Shown: positions 18,266 to 28,062, counted from the first letter of the stretch. The stretch is 64,000 nucleotides of DNA from Kangiella sp. HD9-110m-PIT-SAG07 (GCA_003370465.1 QQTG01000021.1:1-64000); one strand, 5' to 3'. Numbers and translations: made by a program. Notes: generated from the letters alone by a model not told the origin.

Positions 18266-19999
18266 ATGTCTTTGATAAATAGAACTATTATAATCACATT
18301 TGCAACTTTTTTTCTTGTAGTTTGCCATGTTTGGTATGCAGGTTATGGAATTGTAGGTCTAGGGGTTCAACAAAATAATTTTACATGGATGTTTGTATGT
18401 TTAGTGATTGGACTAGCTTTATTTTCAATGCATAACAACAAACGGTTTGTTATGCCTAGGTTTTGGCTATTAGGCTCCGTTGCGATTATTATTACTTTAT
18501 TACCTTTTACTATTTCGAACAAAGAGTACTTTTTAAATGGATACTTACTGATTATAGGTCTTGTAGCAGCTTGGATTTTTTTACTTGCTATTTTGCAGTT
18601 TGAAGCCTTTGAAAAAAGACCAGATATTTTACTATGGTTAGTGTTTGGAGCTATATTTATCCAAGTTATATGGGGGGGAGTAGGGAGTTTCAACTCTGTA
18701 ATGATTAATCAAGTAAATGAAAGGCTTGTGGTTGACCCGGCTGCTTTAGGTGTATTTAATCAAAAAAATGTCTTTGCAAGCTTTTTGGCTACCGGCCTAG
18801 GACTAAGTATTTTTTTGTTCTGTAAGTCGGAGTTTAACAATAAGAGAATACAAACAATGAGCAGTTTTGGGCACATTGTTTTCGCTTTTATAGCGGCCTT
18901 TACTTTAGTTTATTCGAACTCTCGTGCAGGATATATTGGTTCAGTAATTAGTTTATTATTTGTTTTCCCATATTGTTTTAAGATTAATAAAACAAAAGTT
19001 AGCTTGTGGTTATTGTTTGCAATCATGGGATTAGTGCTTGCCATATCCTTGTTGGAGTCGACAGGTAGAGTGGAAAAAGAGTTGACAGAGGGTGGCTCTC
19101 GAGTTGGTATTTATTTAACCAGCTTTAAACTAATGCTCGATGCTCCTCTACTAGGAAATGGTGCTGGCAGCTTCATGCGGACTTTTATTGAGAAGTTTTC
19201 TATTTTAAATCAGCAAGGAATGCTTCCTGATGGCAGTGGTCATGGCAATCTTGTGCATCCACACAATGAATTATTACTTTGGGGTGTAGAGGGTGGCTTT
19301 ATATCAGTTTTGGGTCTGCTGGCATTATCTCTTATTTTGCTTAGGCACTCATCCAAAGGGGTAGTGAAAAAATTGCTGTTTCTAGGTTTACTTAGCCCTA
19401 TAGTACTTCATTCAATGGTAGAAATGCCTTTTTATCAATCTGCTTTGCATATAGTGGTTTTAGTGTTGATTTTTGTATCGATATATCATCAATTTGGTAG
19501 AAAAGAAAAAGGCAAAGTTTATGGTCTAAACAATTTTAATTCTGGGTTACCAATCGTTGGCTTTTTTATTTGTACCGCTTCAGTCATGTTTTTTGCATTA
19601 AATATTAGCTCATTGAACAACTTGCACAAATTTATTCAGCAGGAGAACAGGGGGATAGACGAACTCTCGAAAGTCTATATTCATGTTGGGTGGGAAAATA
19701 CTTATGATTATATGTATTACGGCACTTTATACCAGCAGGGACTTAAATCGAATAATCCAAAACTAATTAAAGAGTATATAAACTGGGCAAACGAGATTAA
19801 TAAAAAAGCCCCAAAGCTAGATTACTTTAGAACACTAGTATACGCGTATGAGCAACTTGGAGACATTGATAAGGCTTATAGTACAGTTGAAAAATTAGAT
19901 TTTTATTATCCACTGCATAAACCAACGCAAGAGTGGATTGAAAAATTTTATACTCATATGGAGTCAAAAGGTTATAGTAACCCCCAGGGTGTGAATTGA
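18266..19999 (+). CDS. Wzy/PglL-type O-oligosaccharyltransferase, probable pilin glycosylase
   Basis: The 577-residue product has about ten to twelve membrane segments. The O-antigen ligase (Wzy_C) region holds GVFNQKNVFASFLATGLGLS near residue 162, VYSNSRAGYIGS near 213, and HPHNELLLWGVEGG near 331-344. The last is the catalytic-loop signature of PglL and PilO/TfpO enzymes, which move lipid-linked glycans to pilin. A soluble C-terminal part (about 440-577) is helical and TPR-like. Its place between pilA and pilB suggests PilA is the acceptor; this is inferred. The gene looks markedly more AT-rich than its neighbours. GAGG precedes the ATG. Confidence 0.8.
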   Translation: MSLINRTIIITFATFFLVVCHVWYAGYGIVGLGVQQNNFTWMFVCLVIGLALFSMHNNKRFVMPRFWLLGSVAIIITLLPFTISNKEYFLNGYLLIIGLVAAWIFLLAILQFEAFEKRPDILLWLVFGAIFIQVIWGGVGSFNSVMINQVNERLVVDPAALGVFNQKNVFASFLATGLGLSIFLFCKSEFNNKRIQTMSSFGHIVFAFIAAFTLVYSNSRAGYIGSVISLLFVFPYCFKINKTKVSLWLLFAIMGLVLAISLLESTGRVEKELTEGGSRVGIYLTSFKLMLDAPLLGNGAGSFMRTFIEKFSILNQQGMLPDGSGHGNLVHPHNELLLWGVEGGFISVLGLLALSLILLRHSSKGVVKKLLFLGLLSPIVLHSMVEMPFYQSALHIVVLVLIFVSIYHQFGRKEKGKVYGLNNFNSGLPIVGFFICTASVMFFALNISSLNNLHKFIQQENRGIDELSKVYIHVGWENTYDYMYYGTLYQQGLKSNNPKLIKEYINWANEINKKAPKLDYFRTLVYAYEQLGDIDKAYSTVEKLDFYYPLHKPTQEWIEKFYTHMESKGYSNPQGVN

Positions 20000-20067
20000 C
20001 ATTACTTTGTTTTTATTCGAGTATATTTGCGTAAGACTGAATTTAATAATTAACTGGATTTCTAAAA

Positions 20068-21780
20068 ATGGCACTAGTTGAAACAGGGTTAACAGGCTTG
20101 GCTCATATGCTTGTAGCTGAAGGGCTGATTGAAAAAGATAAAGTTAAAGAGGCAATCGAACGCGCTAAAGAAGATAAAGTTGGGCTTATTGACTGGCTGG
20201 TGACGGCTGGTTGGGTTAAAGGTGGGGATGCTGTAAAAGCTCAGGGTATAAATTTTGGTGCACCATTTTTTGATGCTAATTCAATCAACCCAGACAACCT
20301 ACCTAAAGATATTATTGACCTCAACATGATGCGTAAGCATCGAGTTCTACCATTATATAAGCGGGGAACACGTTTATTTGTTGGTGTTGCTGATGCCACA
20401 AACTTGAAAAGTTTAGAGGAAGTACGCTTCCAGACAAACTGCTCTGTAGAAGCTGTTTTGGTTGAGCCATCAAAGCTTGATTCACTTGTTAATAAATTGA
20501 TTGATGAGAAAGAAAGTGAGTCGCTATCTGATTTTGATGATGCAGATTTAGATAATATTGATTTAGATGCCGTTGATCCAGAAGAAGCAGATGATGTTGC
20601 GTCCGGAGCGGATAGGGATGACGCCCCTGTCGTAAAGTTTGTGAAGAAAATGCTAGTAGACGCTATTCGCAAGGGGGCATCGGATTTACATTTCGAGCCT
20701 TACGAAAAAAAATACCGTGTACGTTTTCGTATTGATGGATTGCTACATGAAGTTGCTAGCCCGCCGATACAGTTATCGGCTCGTATATCAGCCCGTTTAA
20801 AAGTTCTCTCTAATTTAGACATTTCTGAACGTCGTGTTCCTCAAGATGGCCGAGTTAAATTAAAGCTTTCCAAAACTAAAGCCATTGATTTTCGTGTCAA
20901 TACATTACCGACGTTGTTCGGTGAAAAGATCGTAATGCGTATTCTCGACCCTACCAGCGCTATGCTTGGTGTTGATGCATTAGGGTTTGAGCTGAAACAA
21001 AAAAAGCATTTTATGGAAGCTATTGGTAAGCCGCAGGGGATGGTTTTAGTTACAGGGCCAACGGGCTCTGGTAAGACGGTGACTTTATATACTGGCGTAA
21101 ATATTTTAAATGATGAGTATAAAAATATTTCTACCGCCGAAGACCCGGTAGAGATCAACTTGGCCGGCGTTAATCAGGTGAACGTAAATATAAAAGCAGG
21201 GCTTACATTTGCTTCTGCCTTACGTGCTTTTCTGCGTCAGGATCCGGATATTGTACTCGTTGGTGAGATTCGAGATCTTGAAACCGCTGAAATTGCGATT
21301 AAAGCGTCACAGACGGGTCACTTAGTGTTATCAACGCTGCATACAAACTCCGCACCCGAGACGTTAACTCGTTTGGTTAATATGGGAGTTGCTCCATTTA
21401 ATATCGCTACAACTGTGAATTTAGTGGTAGCACAACGATTAGCAAGACGTCTTTGTGAGCATTGTAAGAAGCCTTCAGAGTTACCTGAGGAAGCTCTTTT
21501 AGATGAAGGGTTTACTAAAGAAGAGCTGAACGATCTCACAATTTATGAACCAGTGGGTTGCGATAAGTGTACATTAGGTTATAAAGGACGTGTGGGGTTA
21601 TTCCAAGTTATGCCTGTGTCAGATGAAATGGGACGTATTATCATGGAGGGGGGTAACGCTATTGATATATCAGACCAGGCAAGAAAAGAAGATATCCCCG
21701 ATTTGCGTAGAGCAGGATTAAATAAAATTAAATTAGGGGCTACCAGTTTAGAAGAAGTGAGCCGTGTAACTCAAGACTAG
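20068..21780 (+). CDS. pilB: PilB, type IV pilus extension ATPase
   Basis: PilB powers pilus assembly at the cytoplasmic base. The 570-residue product has the N-terminal MshEN-type domain, an acidic linker near 155-180, and the GspE/PilB ATPase core. Walker A GPTGSGKT is at residues 330-337, and DPDIVLVGEIRD with the catalytic acidic residues and Walker B follows. The His box is GHLVLSTLHTNSA, and the zinc site is formed by CEHC and CDKC. The order pilA-pilB-pilC-pilD is conserved, matching ppdD-hofB-hofC of E. coli. Confidence 0.96.
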   Translation: MALVETGLTGLAHMLVAEGLIEKDKVKEAIERAKEDKVGLIDWLVTAGWVKGGDAVKAQGINFGAPFFDANSINPDNLPKDIIDLNMMRKHRVLPLYKRGTRLFVGVADATNLKSLEEVRFQTNCSVEAVLVEPSKLDSLVNKLIDEKESESLSDFDDADLDNIDLDAVDPEEADDVASGADRDDAPVVKFVKKMLVDAIRKGASDLHFEPYEKKYRVRFRIDGLLHEVASPPIQLSARISARLKVLSNLDISERRVPQDGRVKLKLSKTKAIDFRVNTLPTLFGEKIVMRILDPTSAMLGVDALGFELKQKKHFMEAIGKPQGMVLVTGPTGSGKTVTLYTGVNILNDEYKNISTAEDPVEINLAGVNQVNVNIKAGLTFASALRAFLRQDPDIVLVGEIRDLETAEIAIKASQTGHLVLSTLHTNSAPETLTRLVNMGVAPFNIATTVNLVVAQRLARRLCEHCKKPSELPEEALLDEGFTKEELNDLTIYEPVGCDKCTLGYKGRVGLFQVMPVSDEMGRIIMEGGNAIDISDQARKEDIPDLRRAGLNKIKLGATSLEEVSRVTQD

Positions 21781-21882
21781 TTTTTGGTTTGAGTTGCATT
21801 TAGGGTTGTCGGTATAATTAATTGAGAATTATCACTTTTATTTGCTATATTGGTTGAACTAAGGGTTAGAAGGTACCGCAAA

Positions 21883-23130
21883 ATGGCGACGGCAGTAAAA
21901 AAACGAAAAGCATCGACAAAGCAAAAGAAGCAAAAAGTATTTCAATGGAAAGGTGTCAATAAGCAGGGTCAAAAGTTAAAAGGCTCAATGCCTGCGGTCG
22001 ATGCGGATGAGGTCAAGGCCTCATTAAGAAAACAGGGTATCACCCCTAAAACAGTCAATGCAGATTTGTTTGGTTCATTAGGTGCTGGCAAGAAGCCAAT
22101 TAAACCGGTAGATATTGCGGTTTTTTTGCGACAGCTAGCAACAATGATGAAAGCCGGTGTTCCCTTAGTGCAATCTTTTGATATTATCGGTAAAGGCCAT
22201 GAAAATGCGAGTGTTCAAGAGCTTGTTCTTAAAATTAAAGAAGATGTAGAGTCTGGTAACCCTTTCGCAACGGCCCTGAGAAGCCAACCCAAATATTTTG
22301 ATGAGCTGGTTTGTGACTTGATTCATGCAGGTGAGCAGTCAGGTACTCTAGAGCAAATGCTGGATAGAATTGCGACATATAAAGAGAAGTCAGAAGCACT
22401 GAAATCCAAGATTAAAAAAGCAATGATGTATCCAATCGCTGTTATCGTCGTTTCATTAGCAGTAACGGCAGTATTATTAATTTATGTTGTGCCGATGTTT
22501 AAGGATTTATTCTCTGGTGCTGGGGCTGACTTACCTGCACTAACTGCTATGGTGGTAGCGGCATCGGAAAATATGCAAGCAAACTGGTATATTTACTTGG
22601 GCGTCTTGATAGCTGCGGTTGTTGGACTTTCACAGGCAAACAAAAAGTCACCTCAATTTCGAGAGTTTAAAGATAGGCTTCTTTTAAAAGTACCCATTTT
22701 CGGACCTTTAGTTCAAAAGGCTGCTGTAGCGCGGTATGCTCGTACTTTAGCAACTACCTTTGCCGCTGGTGTGCCATTAGTCGATGCATTGGATTCTGCT
22801 GCGGGAGCGTCGGGTAATACCGTATATAAAAAAGCTATCATGAAAATTAAGGAAGATGTTACTAGCGGTCTGCAAATTAATATGGCGATGACATCGACAG
22901 GTGTCTTCCCCAATATGGTGAATCAAATGGTGGCCATCGGTGAAGAGGCTGGTTCGGTAGATACTATGTTATCAAAAGTAGCAGATATTTATGAATCTGA
23001 GGTTGATGATGCGGTCGACGGTTTAAGCTCTTTGATTGAGCCGTTTGTAATTGTTTTCATTGGTGGCTTAGTGGGAACCATTATTGTTGCGATGTACTTA
23101 CCTATCTTTAAACTAGGTGACGCATTCTAA
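21883..23130 (+). CDS. pilC: PilC, type IV pilus inner-membrane platform protein
   Basis: PilC is the inner-membrane platform on which PilB acts. The product is 415 residues with two GspF domains and three membrane segments. The conserved stretches FLRQLATMMKAGVPLVQSFD and YARTLATTFAAGVPLVDALD begin the two repeats. The very basic N-terminus is typical. The frame opens at a TTG at 21850, but the ATG at 21883 gives the usual head (MATAVKKRKA) and is chosen. It lies between pilB and pilD, probably in one transcript. Confidence 0.95.
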   Translation: MATAVKKRKASTKQKKQKVFQWKGVNKQGQKLKGSMPAVDADEVKASLRKQGITPKTVNADLFGSLGAGKKPIKPVDIAVFLRQLATMMKAGVPLVQSFDIIGKGHENASVQELVLKIKEDVESGNPFATALRSQPKYFDELVCDLIHAGEQSGTLEQMLDRIATYKEKSEALKSKIKKAMMYPIAVIVVSLAVTAVLLIYVVPMFKDLFSGAGADLPALTAMVVAASENMQANWYIYLGVLIAAVVGLSQANKKSPQFREFKDRLLLKVPIFGPLVQKAAVARYARTLATTFAAGVPLVDALDSAAGASGNTVYKKAIMKIKEDVTSGLQINMAMTSTGVFPNMVNQMVAIGEEAGSVDTMLSKVADIYESEVDDAVDGLSSLIEPFVIVFIGGLVGTIIVAMYLPIFKLGDAF

Positions 23131-23164
23131 AATAGGTGTTTCACTATAATAAGTATTAATCAAT

Positions 23165-24073
23165 ATGATCGAATTATTGTCTAGTAACCTGCCTTTATTG
23201 GCAGGTTTTGTTTTTGTACTCGGTTTACTTTTTGGTAGTTTCTTTAATGTGGTGATTCACAGGCTTCCGATTATACTGAATCGGGAGTGGCGCACGACTG
23301 CGACTGAGATACTTAAAGAGTCAGAGTGTGAGGTTCAGTGCCCAAAAGATGACTTGCCCCAAAAGTATGGTTTAGTCACTCCTCGATCTGCATGCCCAAA
23401 GTGTCAACATCAGATAACGGCTTTGGAAAATATTCCTGTTTTAAGCTGGTTATTTTTGCGAGGCAAGTGTCGCTCGTGCAAAACAGCAATTTCTATACGT
23501 TACCCTTTTGTGGAATTATTAACGGCAATAACCTTTACCGTCTGTGCGTATATTTTTGGGTTCAATTGGTTATTACTGTTTTCCTTAGTCTTCACTTCAT
23601 TCTTAATAGTCAGTAGCTTCATCGATTACGATCACAAGATTCTTCCTGATCAGTTAACTTTGCCGTTGGTTTGGATAGGTTTAAGCGTATCGTTGTTTAT
23701 TGGACCTGGTGAAGTACAGCCTAGTTTTGTTCCAGACTTACAGTCGGCGGTGATTGGAGCTTTGTGCGGCTACTTAGTGCTATGGTCTATTTATTGGTTG
23801 TTTAAAATTGCGACTGGGAAAGAAGGAATGGGGCATGGTGATTTTAAATTACTAGCTGCTATTGGTGCATTTGTTGGCTTTAAGATGCTACCACTTGTGA
23901 TCATCCTCTCAACAGTCACGGGTGCAATACTGGGTATTTTGACGATCACTATCAATAAAAAAGGTCGCGACTATACCATCCCCTTTGGACCATTCCTTGC
24001 GATTGCGGGGTGGGTTACTCTTATCTGGGGACAGCCCCTAACTGAATATTATCTTAGTCTCTTAGCGCCCTAG
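23165..24073 (+). CDS. pilD: PilD, prepilin peptidase and N-methyltransferase
   Basis: PilD cuts prepilin leaders and methylates the new N-terminus; the same enzyme serves type II secretion pseudopilins. The 302-residue product has FGSFFNVVIHRLP near the N-terminus. The cytoplasmic zinc loop carries CPKC and CRSC (about residues 77-104). The two catalytic aspartates lie in SSFIDYDHKILPDQL and GMGHGDFKLLAAIGAF. It has about seven to eight membrane segments. coaE begins three bases after the stop, so the two are likely cotranscribed, an arrangement common in gammaproteobacteria. Confidence 0.97.
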   Translation: MIELLSSNLPLLAGFVFVLGLLFGSFFNVVIHRLPIILNREWRTTATEILKESECEVQCPKDDLPQKYGLVTPRSACPKCQHQITALENIPVLSWLFLRGKCRSCKTAISIRYPFVELLTAITFTVCAYIFGFNWLLLFSLVFTSFLIVSSFIDYDHKILPDQLTLPLVWIGLSVSLFIGPGEVQPSFVPDLQSAVIGALCGYLVLWSIYWLFKIATGKEGMGHGDFKLLAAIGAFVGFKMLPLVIILSTVTGAILGILTITINKKGRDYTIPFGPFLAIAGWVTLIWGQPLTEYYLSLLAP

Positions 24074-24076
24074 CAT

Positions 24077-24697
24077 ATGACGTACCATATTGTATTAACG
24101 GGTGGTGTGGCTAGTGGTAAGTCAGCTGTTAGTCAGTTGTTTGACGAACTGGGTGTTACTGTTATTGATGCTGACTTAGTCGCACGTGATGTAGTCGCGC
24201 TTGACTCAGCTGGACTGCAGCAAATTACCGATTACTTTGGGGGCTCTGTGCTGAATAAAGATGGAACTCTTAATCGGCAGACTCTTCGCGAGATTATTTT
24301 TAACAGCAACGAAAAGCGTGAATGGCTAAACCAATTACTCCATCCGATGATTCGCCAAGAAATGGAACGTCTCCGGCAAAAAGCTGAAGAATGTGATGAG
24401 CTATACACCATTAACGTCATTCCACTGTACTTAGAGACTATCCATGGAACTTCTGAAGCGATGAACTACCAAAGGGTGCTAGTAGTTGATGTTAGCGAAT
24501 CGGTACAATTAGAGCGTCTGCTACAGAGGGATTCGGGTAGCTTAAAGCAAGCTAAGGCCTTAATGAAAACTCAGGCTAACCGTAAAGAACGGTTATCTAT
24601 AGCAGATGATATCATCGACAATGGTTCAGATTTGCAATCACTAAAACAACGAGTTATAAATCTAGATAAGCATTATCGTGAATTAGCAAGGGGCTAA
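24077..24697 (+). CDS. coaE: Dephospho-CoA kinase
   Basis: CoaE phosphorylates dephospho-CoA in the last step of coenzyme A synthesis. The 206-residue product (E. coli 206) has the P-loop TGGVASGKS at residues 8-16, VIDADLVARDVV near 30-41, HPMIRQEM, and NVIPLYLET where CoA-site residues lie. The C-terminal ADDIIDNGSD is typical. It sits between pilD and zapD with gaps of three and four bases, as one operon. Confidence 0.97.
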   Translation: MTYHIVLTGGVASGKSAVSQLFDELGVTVIDADLVARDVVALDSAGLQQITDYFGGSVLNKDGTLNRQTLREIIFNSNEKREWLNQLLHPMIRQEMERLRQKAEECDELYTINVIPLYLETIHGTSEAMNYQRVLVVDVSESVQLERLLQRDSGSLKQAKALMKTQANRKERLSIADDIIDNGSDLQSLKQRVINLDKHYRELARG

Positions 24698-24701
24698 CTC
24701 C

Positions 24702-25469
24702 ATGAGTCAGGCTGTTGAGTCAATTCTATATGAACACCCATTGAGCGAGCAGGTTCGAACCTATCTTCGTTTAGAACAACTTTTTGCCATTCAAACACAC
24801 TTACGCGAGCAAGAGTCAACAACTTGCCATGTCACCGCGCTACGTAATCTCTGGGAAATATTAGACTGTCTTGATCGAGGCGACATTAAGGGTGAATTGA
24901 TTAAAGAGTTGGAAACTCAAAAGCTGTACTTTGAGCAGCTAGAAGAAAGCCCCTATATTGATGCTTTAAAATTACAGCGATTTCTAGAGCAACTTAACCA
25001 GCTTCTGGATTGGTTAGGGAAGTATCGAGGGAAATTTGGCGCAACATTGCGCTCAGATCGCTTCATCGATATGCTTAAAAATCGTATTCGAATGCCAGGT
25101 GGAACTTGTAGTTTCGATTTACCTGAGTTGCACCAATTCTTAAATCAGTCTTTTCAATACCGACAAGAGTGCTTGAGAGAGTGGTTCTCGCACCTGGATG
25201 GCTTGGCACAGTGCATTAAGATTTTATTGAGACTCTTTAGGGAGAATGGAGATTTTGAATCTGTAACTTCAAAGCAGGGAGTTTATCAAAGTAGTCTATC
25301 GAGCCAGTCGAACCCTCAGTTATTACGAGTTCAACTGCCAAGCGATTCGACCTACTTTCCTGAAATCAGTGGCTCTAAACATTACTTCAGCATTCGCTTT
25401 ATTGAAAAAGTCGATAATGAATTAAAGCCCGTAGGAGATGACTTTAATTTTGAACTGGCAATTTGCTAA
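24702..25469 (+). CDS. zapD: ZapD, FtsZ-ring bundling protein
   Basis: ZapD (formerly YacF, DUF1342) cross-links FtsZ filaments by binding the FtsZ C-terminal peptide. The 255-residue product (E. coli 247) begins YEHPLSEQVRTYLRLEQLF, the family's clear signature, and carries the conserved NRIRMPGGTCSFDLPELH segment. It is mainly helical, with a beta-rich C-terminal part. coaE-zapD adjacency is conserved. It is convergent with nadC across 26 bases, with no clear terminator between them. Confidence 0.95.
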   Translation: MSQAVESILYEHPLSEQVRTYLRLEQLFAIQTHLREQESTTCHVTALRNLWEILDCLDRGDIKGELIKELETQKLYFEQLEESPYIDALKLQRFLEQLNQLLDWLGKYRGKFGATLRSDRFIDMLKNRIRMPGGTCSFDLPELHQFLNQSFQYRQECLREWFSHLDGLAQCIKILLRLFRENGDFESVTSKQGVYQSSLSSQSNPQLLRVQLPSDSTYFPEISGSKHYFSIRFIEKVDNELKPVGDDFNFELAIC

Positions 25470-25495
25470 GAGTCACCACTGACCGAGAACACAAA

Positions 25496-26365
25496 CTAGA
25501 TTTCTAAACGTAAAGACAAGTCGACTGCTTTAACGTGTTTGGTGAGTGCTCCTACGGAAATAAAGTCCACACCCGTATCAGCGATATCTCGCAGCGTCTC
25601 TATGGTTACATTACCGGATGCTTCAATTTTAGCTGTGTGCGAATGCATTTGATTAATCGCGACACCTGTTCGCATATCGTCGATGCTAAAGTTATCTAGC
25701 ATTATAACATCTGCGCCTGCATCTAACGCCTGATCTAATTGGGCGAAAGTTTCAACCTCAACCTCCACCAGCACCTTAGGATGATTTTGGCGAGCGGTGG
25801 CCACTGCGTTTACAATAGAGCCTGTCGAGACAATATGATTTTCCTTGATCAGAAACGCGTCAAATAAGCCCATACGGTGGTTTTTACCACCTCCGCAGTA
25901 TACCGCGTATTTTTGAGCCAGTCGTAGCATAGGAACTGTTTTACGCGTATCCAATAGCTGACAGTCGGTGCCTTTAAGTTCTCGGACGTAACGCGCGGTA
26001 GTGGTAGCTGTACCGGATAATGTCTGTAAGAAGTTCATAGCACTGCGCTCAGCGGTCAGAATATTTCGAGCATTACCTTCAAGTTCACATAGCGTATCGT
26101 TTGGCGACATTTTATCACCATCTTGGCATTTCCAGTTGAGCTTGATGCTCGGGTCCAGCTGTTCAAAAACGGCGTTAAACCAATCTATACCGCAAACGAC
26201 ACAGTCTTCGCGGGTGATTAAGCGGCCTTTTGCGGTTTTACCTGCGTCGATTAGCTCAGCGGTGACGTCTACTCCATCAAGGCCATCCAGATCTTCCTCA
26301 AGCGCTCGTTTGACTTGGTACTCTATGTTTGTTTTTAGTTTCGCTTGGTAAGGAATGTCGATCAT
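25496..26365 (-). CDS. nadC: NadC, nicotinate-nucleotide pyrophosphorylase (carboxylating)
   Basis: NadC converts quinolinate and PRPP to nicotinate mononucleotide in de novo NAD synthesis. The 289-residue product carries RNILTAERSAMNFLQTLSG, the substrate-binding LLDTRKTVPMLRLAQKYAV and GGGKNHRMGLFDAFLIKENH, and the phosphate-binding ends DVIMLDNF and ISVGALTKHV. It is divergent from ampD, the nadC/ampD pairing also found in E. coli. The ATG at 26365 gives the standard N-terminus. Confidence 0.97.
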   Translation of the reverse strand: MIDIPYQAKLKTNIEYQVKRALEEDLDGLDGVDVTAELIDAGKTAKGRLITREDCVVCGIDWFNAVFEQLDPSIKLNWKCQDGDKMSPNDTLCELEGNARNILTAERSAMNFLQTLSGTATTTARYVRELKGTDCQLLDTRKTVPMLRLAQKYAVYCGGGKNHRMGLFDAFLIKENHIVSTGSIVNAVATARQNHPKVLVEVEVETFAQLDQALDAGADVIMLDNFSIDDMRTGVAINQMHSHTAKIEASGNVTIETLRDIADTGVDFISVGALTKHVKAVDLSLRLEI

Positions 26366-26459
26366 ACAGGGTTCCGTAGAAAGTTAATGGGTTCACTCAG
26401 GCATCATATTTTGCTTAATCTGTGCTATTGTAATCTCAAAAAAGGGGTTTAGGAATAGC

Positions 26460-27038
26460 ATGTCAGTGGTTGAGCAAGAATTTTGTATAAATTTACATAC
26501 AGGCTTTTTCGAAAATGCTCGGTATTCAGAGTGTGATCACTTTGATGATCGCGATTCTGAACGTGATATCGATTTATTAGTGATTCATAACATCAGCTTA
26601 CCGCCCCAGCAATTTGGAGGGCCCTATATCGATCAGCTGTTCGCGGGCTGTTTAGATCCCAACGAGCATTCATTTTTTAAAGAAATAGCGGAAGTGAGAG
26701 TTTCTAGTCATCTGTTAATACGACGTGATGGCGAACTGGTGCAGTATGTCCCGTTACATAAACGAGCCTGGCATGCAGGCTTGTCGAGTTATGAAGGGCG
26801 TGATAAATGCAATGACTTTTCGATCGGTATCGAGTTAGAGGGCGCGGACGATATACCCTATGAAAAGGTGCAATACCAAGTGTTAGCGAAAGTGTCGCGG
26901 TTGTTACTTAAGGCTTATCCAAAGATGAGCTCAAAACGAATTACGGGTCACTCCAATATTGCGCCCGGCAGAAAAACGGATCCAGGCCCAGCGTTTGATT
27001 GGCAGTATTATCGTAGATTAATGAATGAGCTGTCGTAA
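26460..27038 (+). CDS. ampD: AmpD, 1,6-anhydro-MurNAc-L-alanine amidase
   Basis: AmpD is a cytoplasmic zinc amidase that strips the stem peptide from anhydro-muropeptides during cell-wall recycling, which in many species restrains ampC induction. The 192-residue product (E. coli 183) has VIHNISLPP with the first zinc His, RAWHAGLSSYEGRDKCNDFS, the catalytic Glu in SIGIELEG, and ITGHSNIAPGRKTDPGPAF with the second zinc His and the zinc Asp. ampE follows in the same direction after 95 bases. No ampC or ampR lies in the window. Confidence 0.97.
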   Translation: MSVVEQEFCINLHTGFFENARYSECDHFDDRDSERDIDLLVIHNISLPPQQFGGPYIDQLFAGCLDPNEHSFFKEIAEVRVSSHLLIRRDGELVQYVPLHKRAWHAGLSSYEGRDKCNDFSIGIELEGADDIPYEKVQYQVLAKVSRLLLKAYPKMSSKRITGHSNIAPGRKTDPGPAFDWQYYRRLMNELS

Positions 27039-27133
27039 GCCAAGGATTTGTCGGAACAGAGCGTGCTTAATCATTTGGCCTTATGGTATAACAGTGTAAA
27101 GAGAGTCGTTTTAATAACTTTTGGGAAGGGGAT

Positions 27134-27997
27134 ATGGCGTTACTAGCGTTGGTCATTGCAATATTAATTGAGCGTTATTACCACGGTAACCAATCGGTTG
27201 CGCGGGATAAGCTCAGTAGCGATAACTGGTATTTTTCTTATTTAAGGTTTTTCGATAAGAGCTTTGGCAGTAAAAGTTGGTATCAAGGTTGGTTGAAAGA
27301 AGTCTTTGAAGTATTTTTACCCGCAGTAGTGGTATTCGTGTTGTTTAAGCTGTTTGACGATGGCTTCATTGCTTCAATGATCATGCTTGCACTCATGGTA
27401 TTGATTCTTGTGCATGCTTTTGGGCCGCAGCTTCCTAGTAAACAGTTACAAGGCTATTTCAACGCCATGAGTAATGACGATCAGCAAGCGGCTTTCGAGT
27501 ATGCCAAAACCTATACTGGAAAAGAGTCAGAAAGCGAAGAGGAAATGGTTAAAGATGTCACTGATACTATTTTTTATAATATTGAAAGCCAGTATTTTAG
27601 TGTAGCCATTTGGTTTGTGTTGCTCGGTCCTGCGGGTGCTTTACTTTATCGCATGCTGTTATGGCAACAGCAAGAAGACAAACTTGGCGTAGCGGGTAGC
27701 AAGGTGCATTATGCAATGGAGTGGCTGGCTTTCCGTCTATCAGCCCTTACTTATTTACTCGCTGGCGATATGGCTCATGGTATTGAGCATAGTAAAGGCC
27801 AGTTTTTCGACCTGAATGTTAGTGGTAAGGATTTATTAAACACGGTTGCGGCTGCTAGCATGGGTGCCTATATCCGTGACGAAGAGGGCGGAGCTTGTGC
27901 ACCGAACCACTGTGCCATTAGCTTGTCCCAACGTGCAGGCGTTATCTTATTCGCTGTTATTGCTGTGGCATCGTTACTTGGCTGGACCTTTGTTTAA
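27134..27997 (+). CDS. ampE: AmpE, inner-membrane protein of the ampDE pair
   Basis: AmpE is an inner-membrane protein proposed as a sensor partner in beta-lactamase regulation; its biochemical role is not established. The 287-residue product (E. coli 284) has the family start LLALVIAILIERYYHG, four or so membrane segments, and the conserved FWFVLLGPAGALLYRM-like stretch here read as AIWFVLLGPAGALLYRML. GAAGGGGAT lies close before the ATG. In E. coli aroP and pdhR follow; here aceE follows directly. Confidence 0.92.
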   Translation: MALLALVIAILIERYYHGNQSVARDKLSSDNWYFSYLRFFDKSFGSKSWYQGWLKEVFEVFLPAVVVFVLFKLFDDGFIASMIMLALMVLILVHAFGPQLPSKQLQGYFNAMSNDDQQAAFEYAKTYTGKESESEEEMVKDVTDTIFYNIESQYFSVAIWFVLLGPAGALLYRMLLWQQQEDKLGVAGSKVHYAMEWLAFRLSALTYLLAGDMAHGIEHSKGQFFDLNVSGKDLLNTVAAASMGAYIRDEEGGACAPNHCAISLSQRAGVILFAVIAVASLLGWTFV

Positions 27998-28043
27998 GCC
28001 ATCAACGTCATTTCATTAACTTATGTTAAGTAATATTTCAGAA

Positions 28044-28062
28044 TATCATATGGTCAGACCAT
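28044..28062 (+). promoter_or_regulatory. PdhR/FadR-type operator over a possible aceE promoter
   Basis: ATGGTCAGACCAT at 28050-28062 is a perfect 13-base palindrome containing TGGT-N3-ACCA, the core recognised by PdhR and related FadR-subfamily GntR repressors. TATCAT at 28044-28049 could be the -10, which would put the operator over the start site, as expected for repression. The -35 is poor. GTCAGAC (28053) and GTCTGAC (28066) form an overlapping inverted repeat. No pdhR gene lies in the window. Confidence 0.6.
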
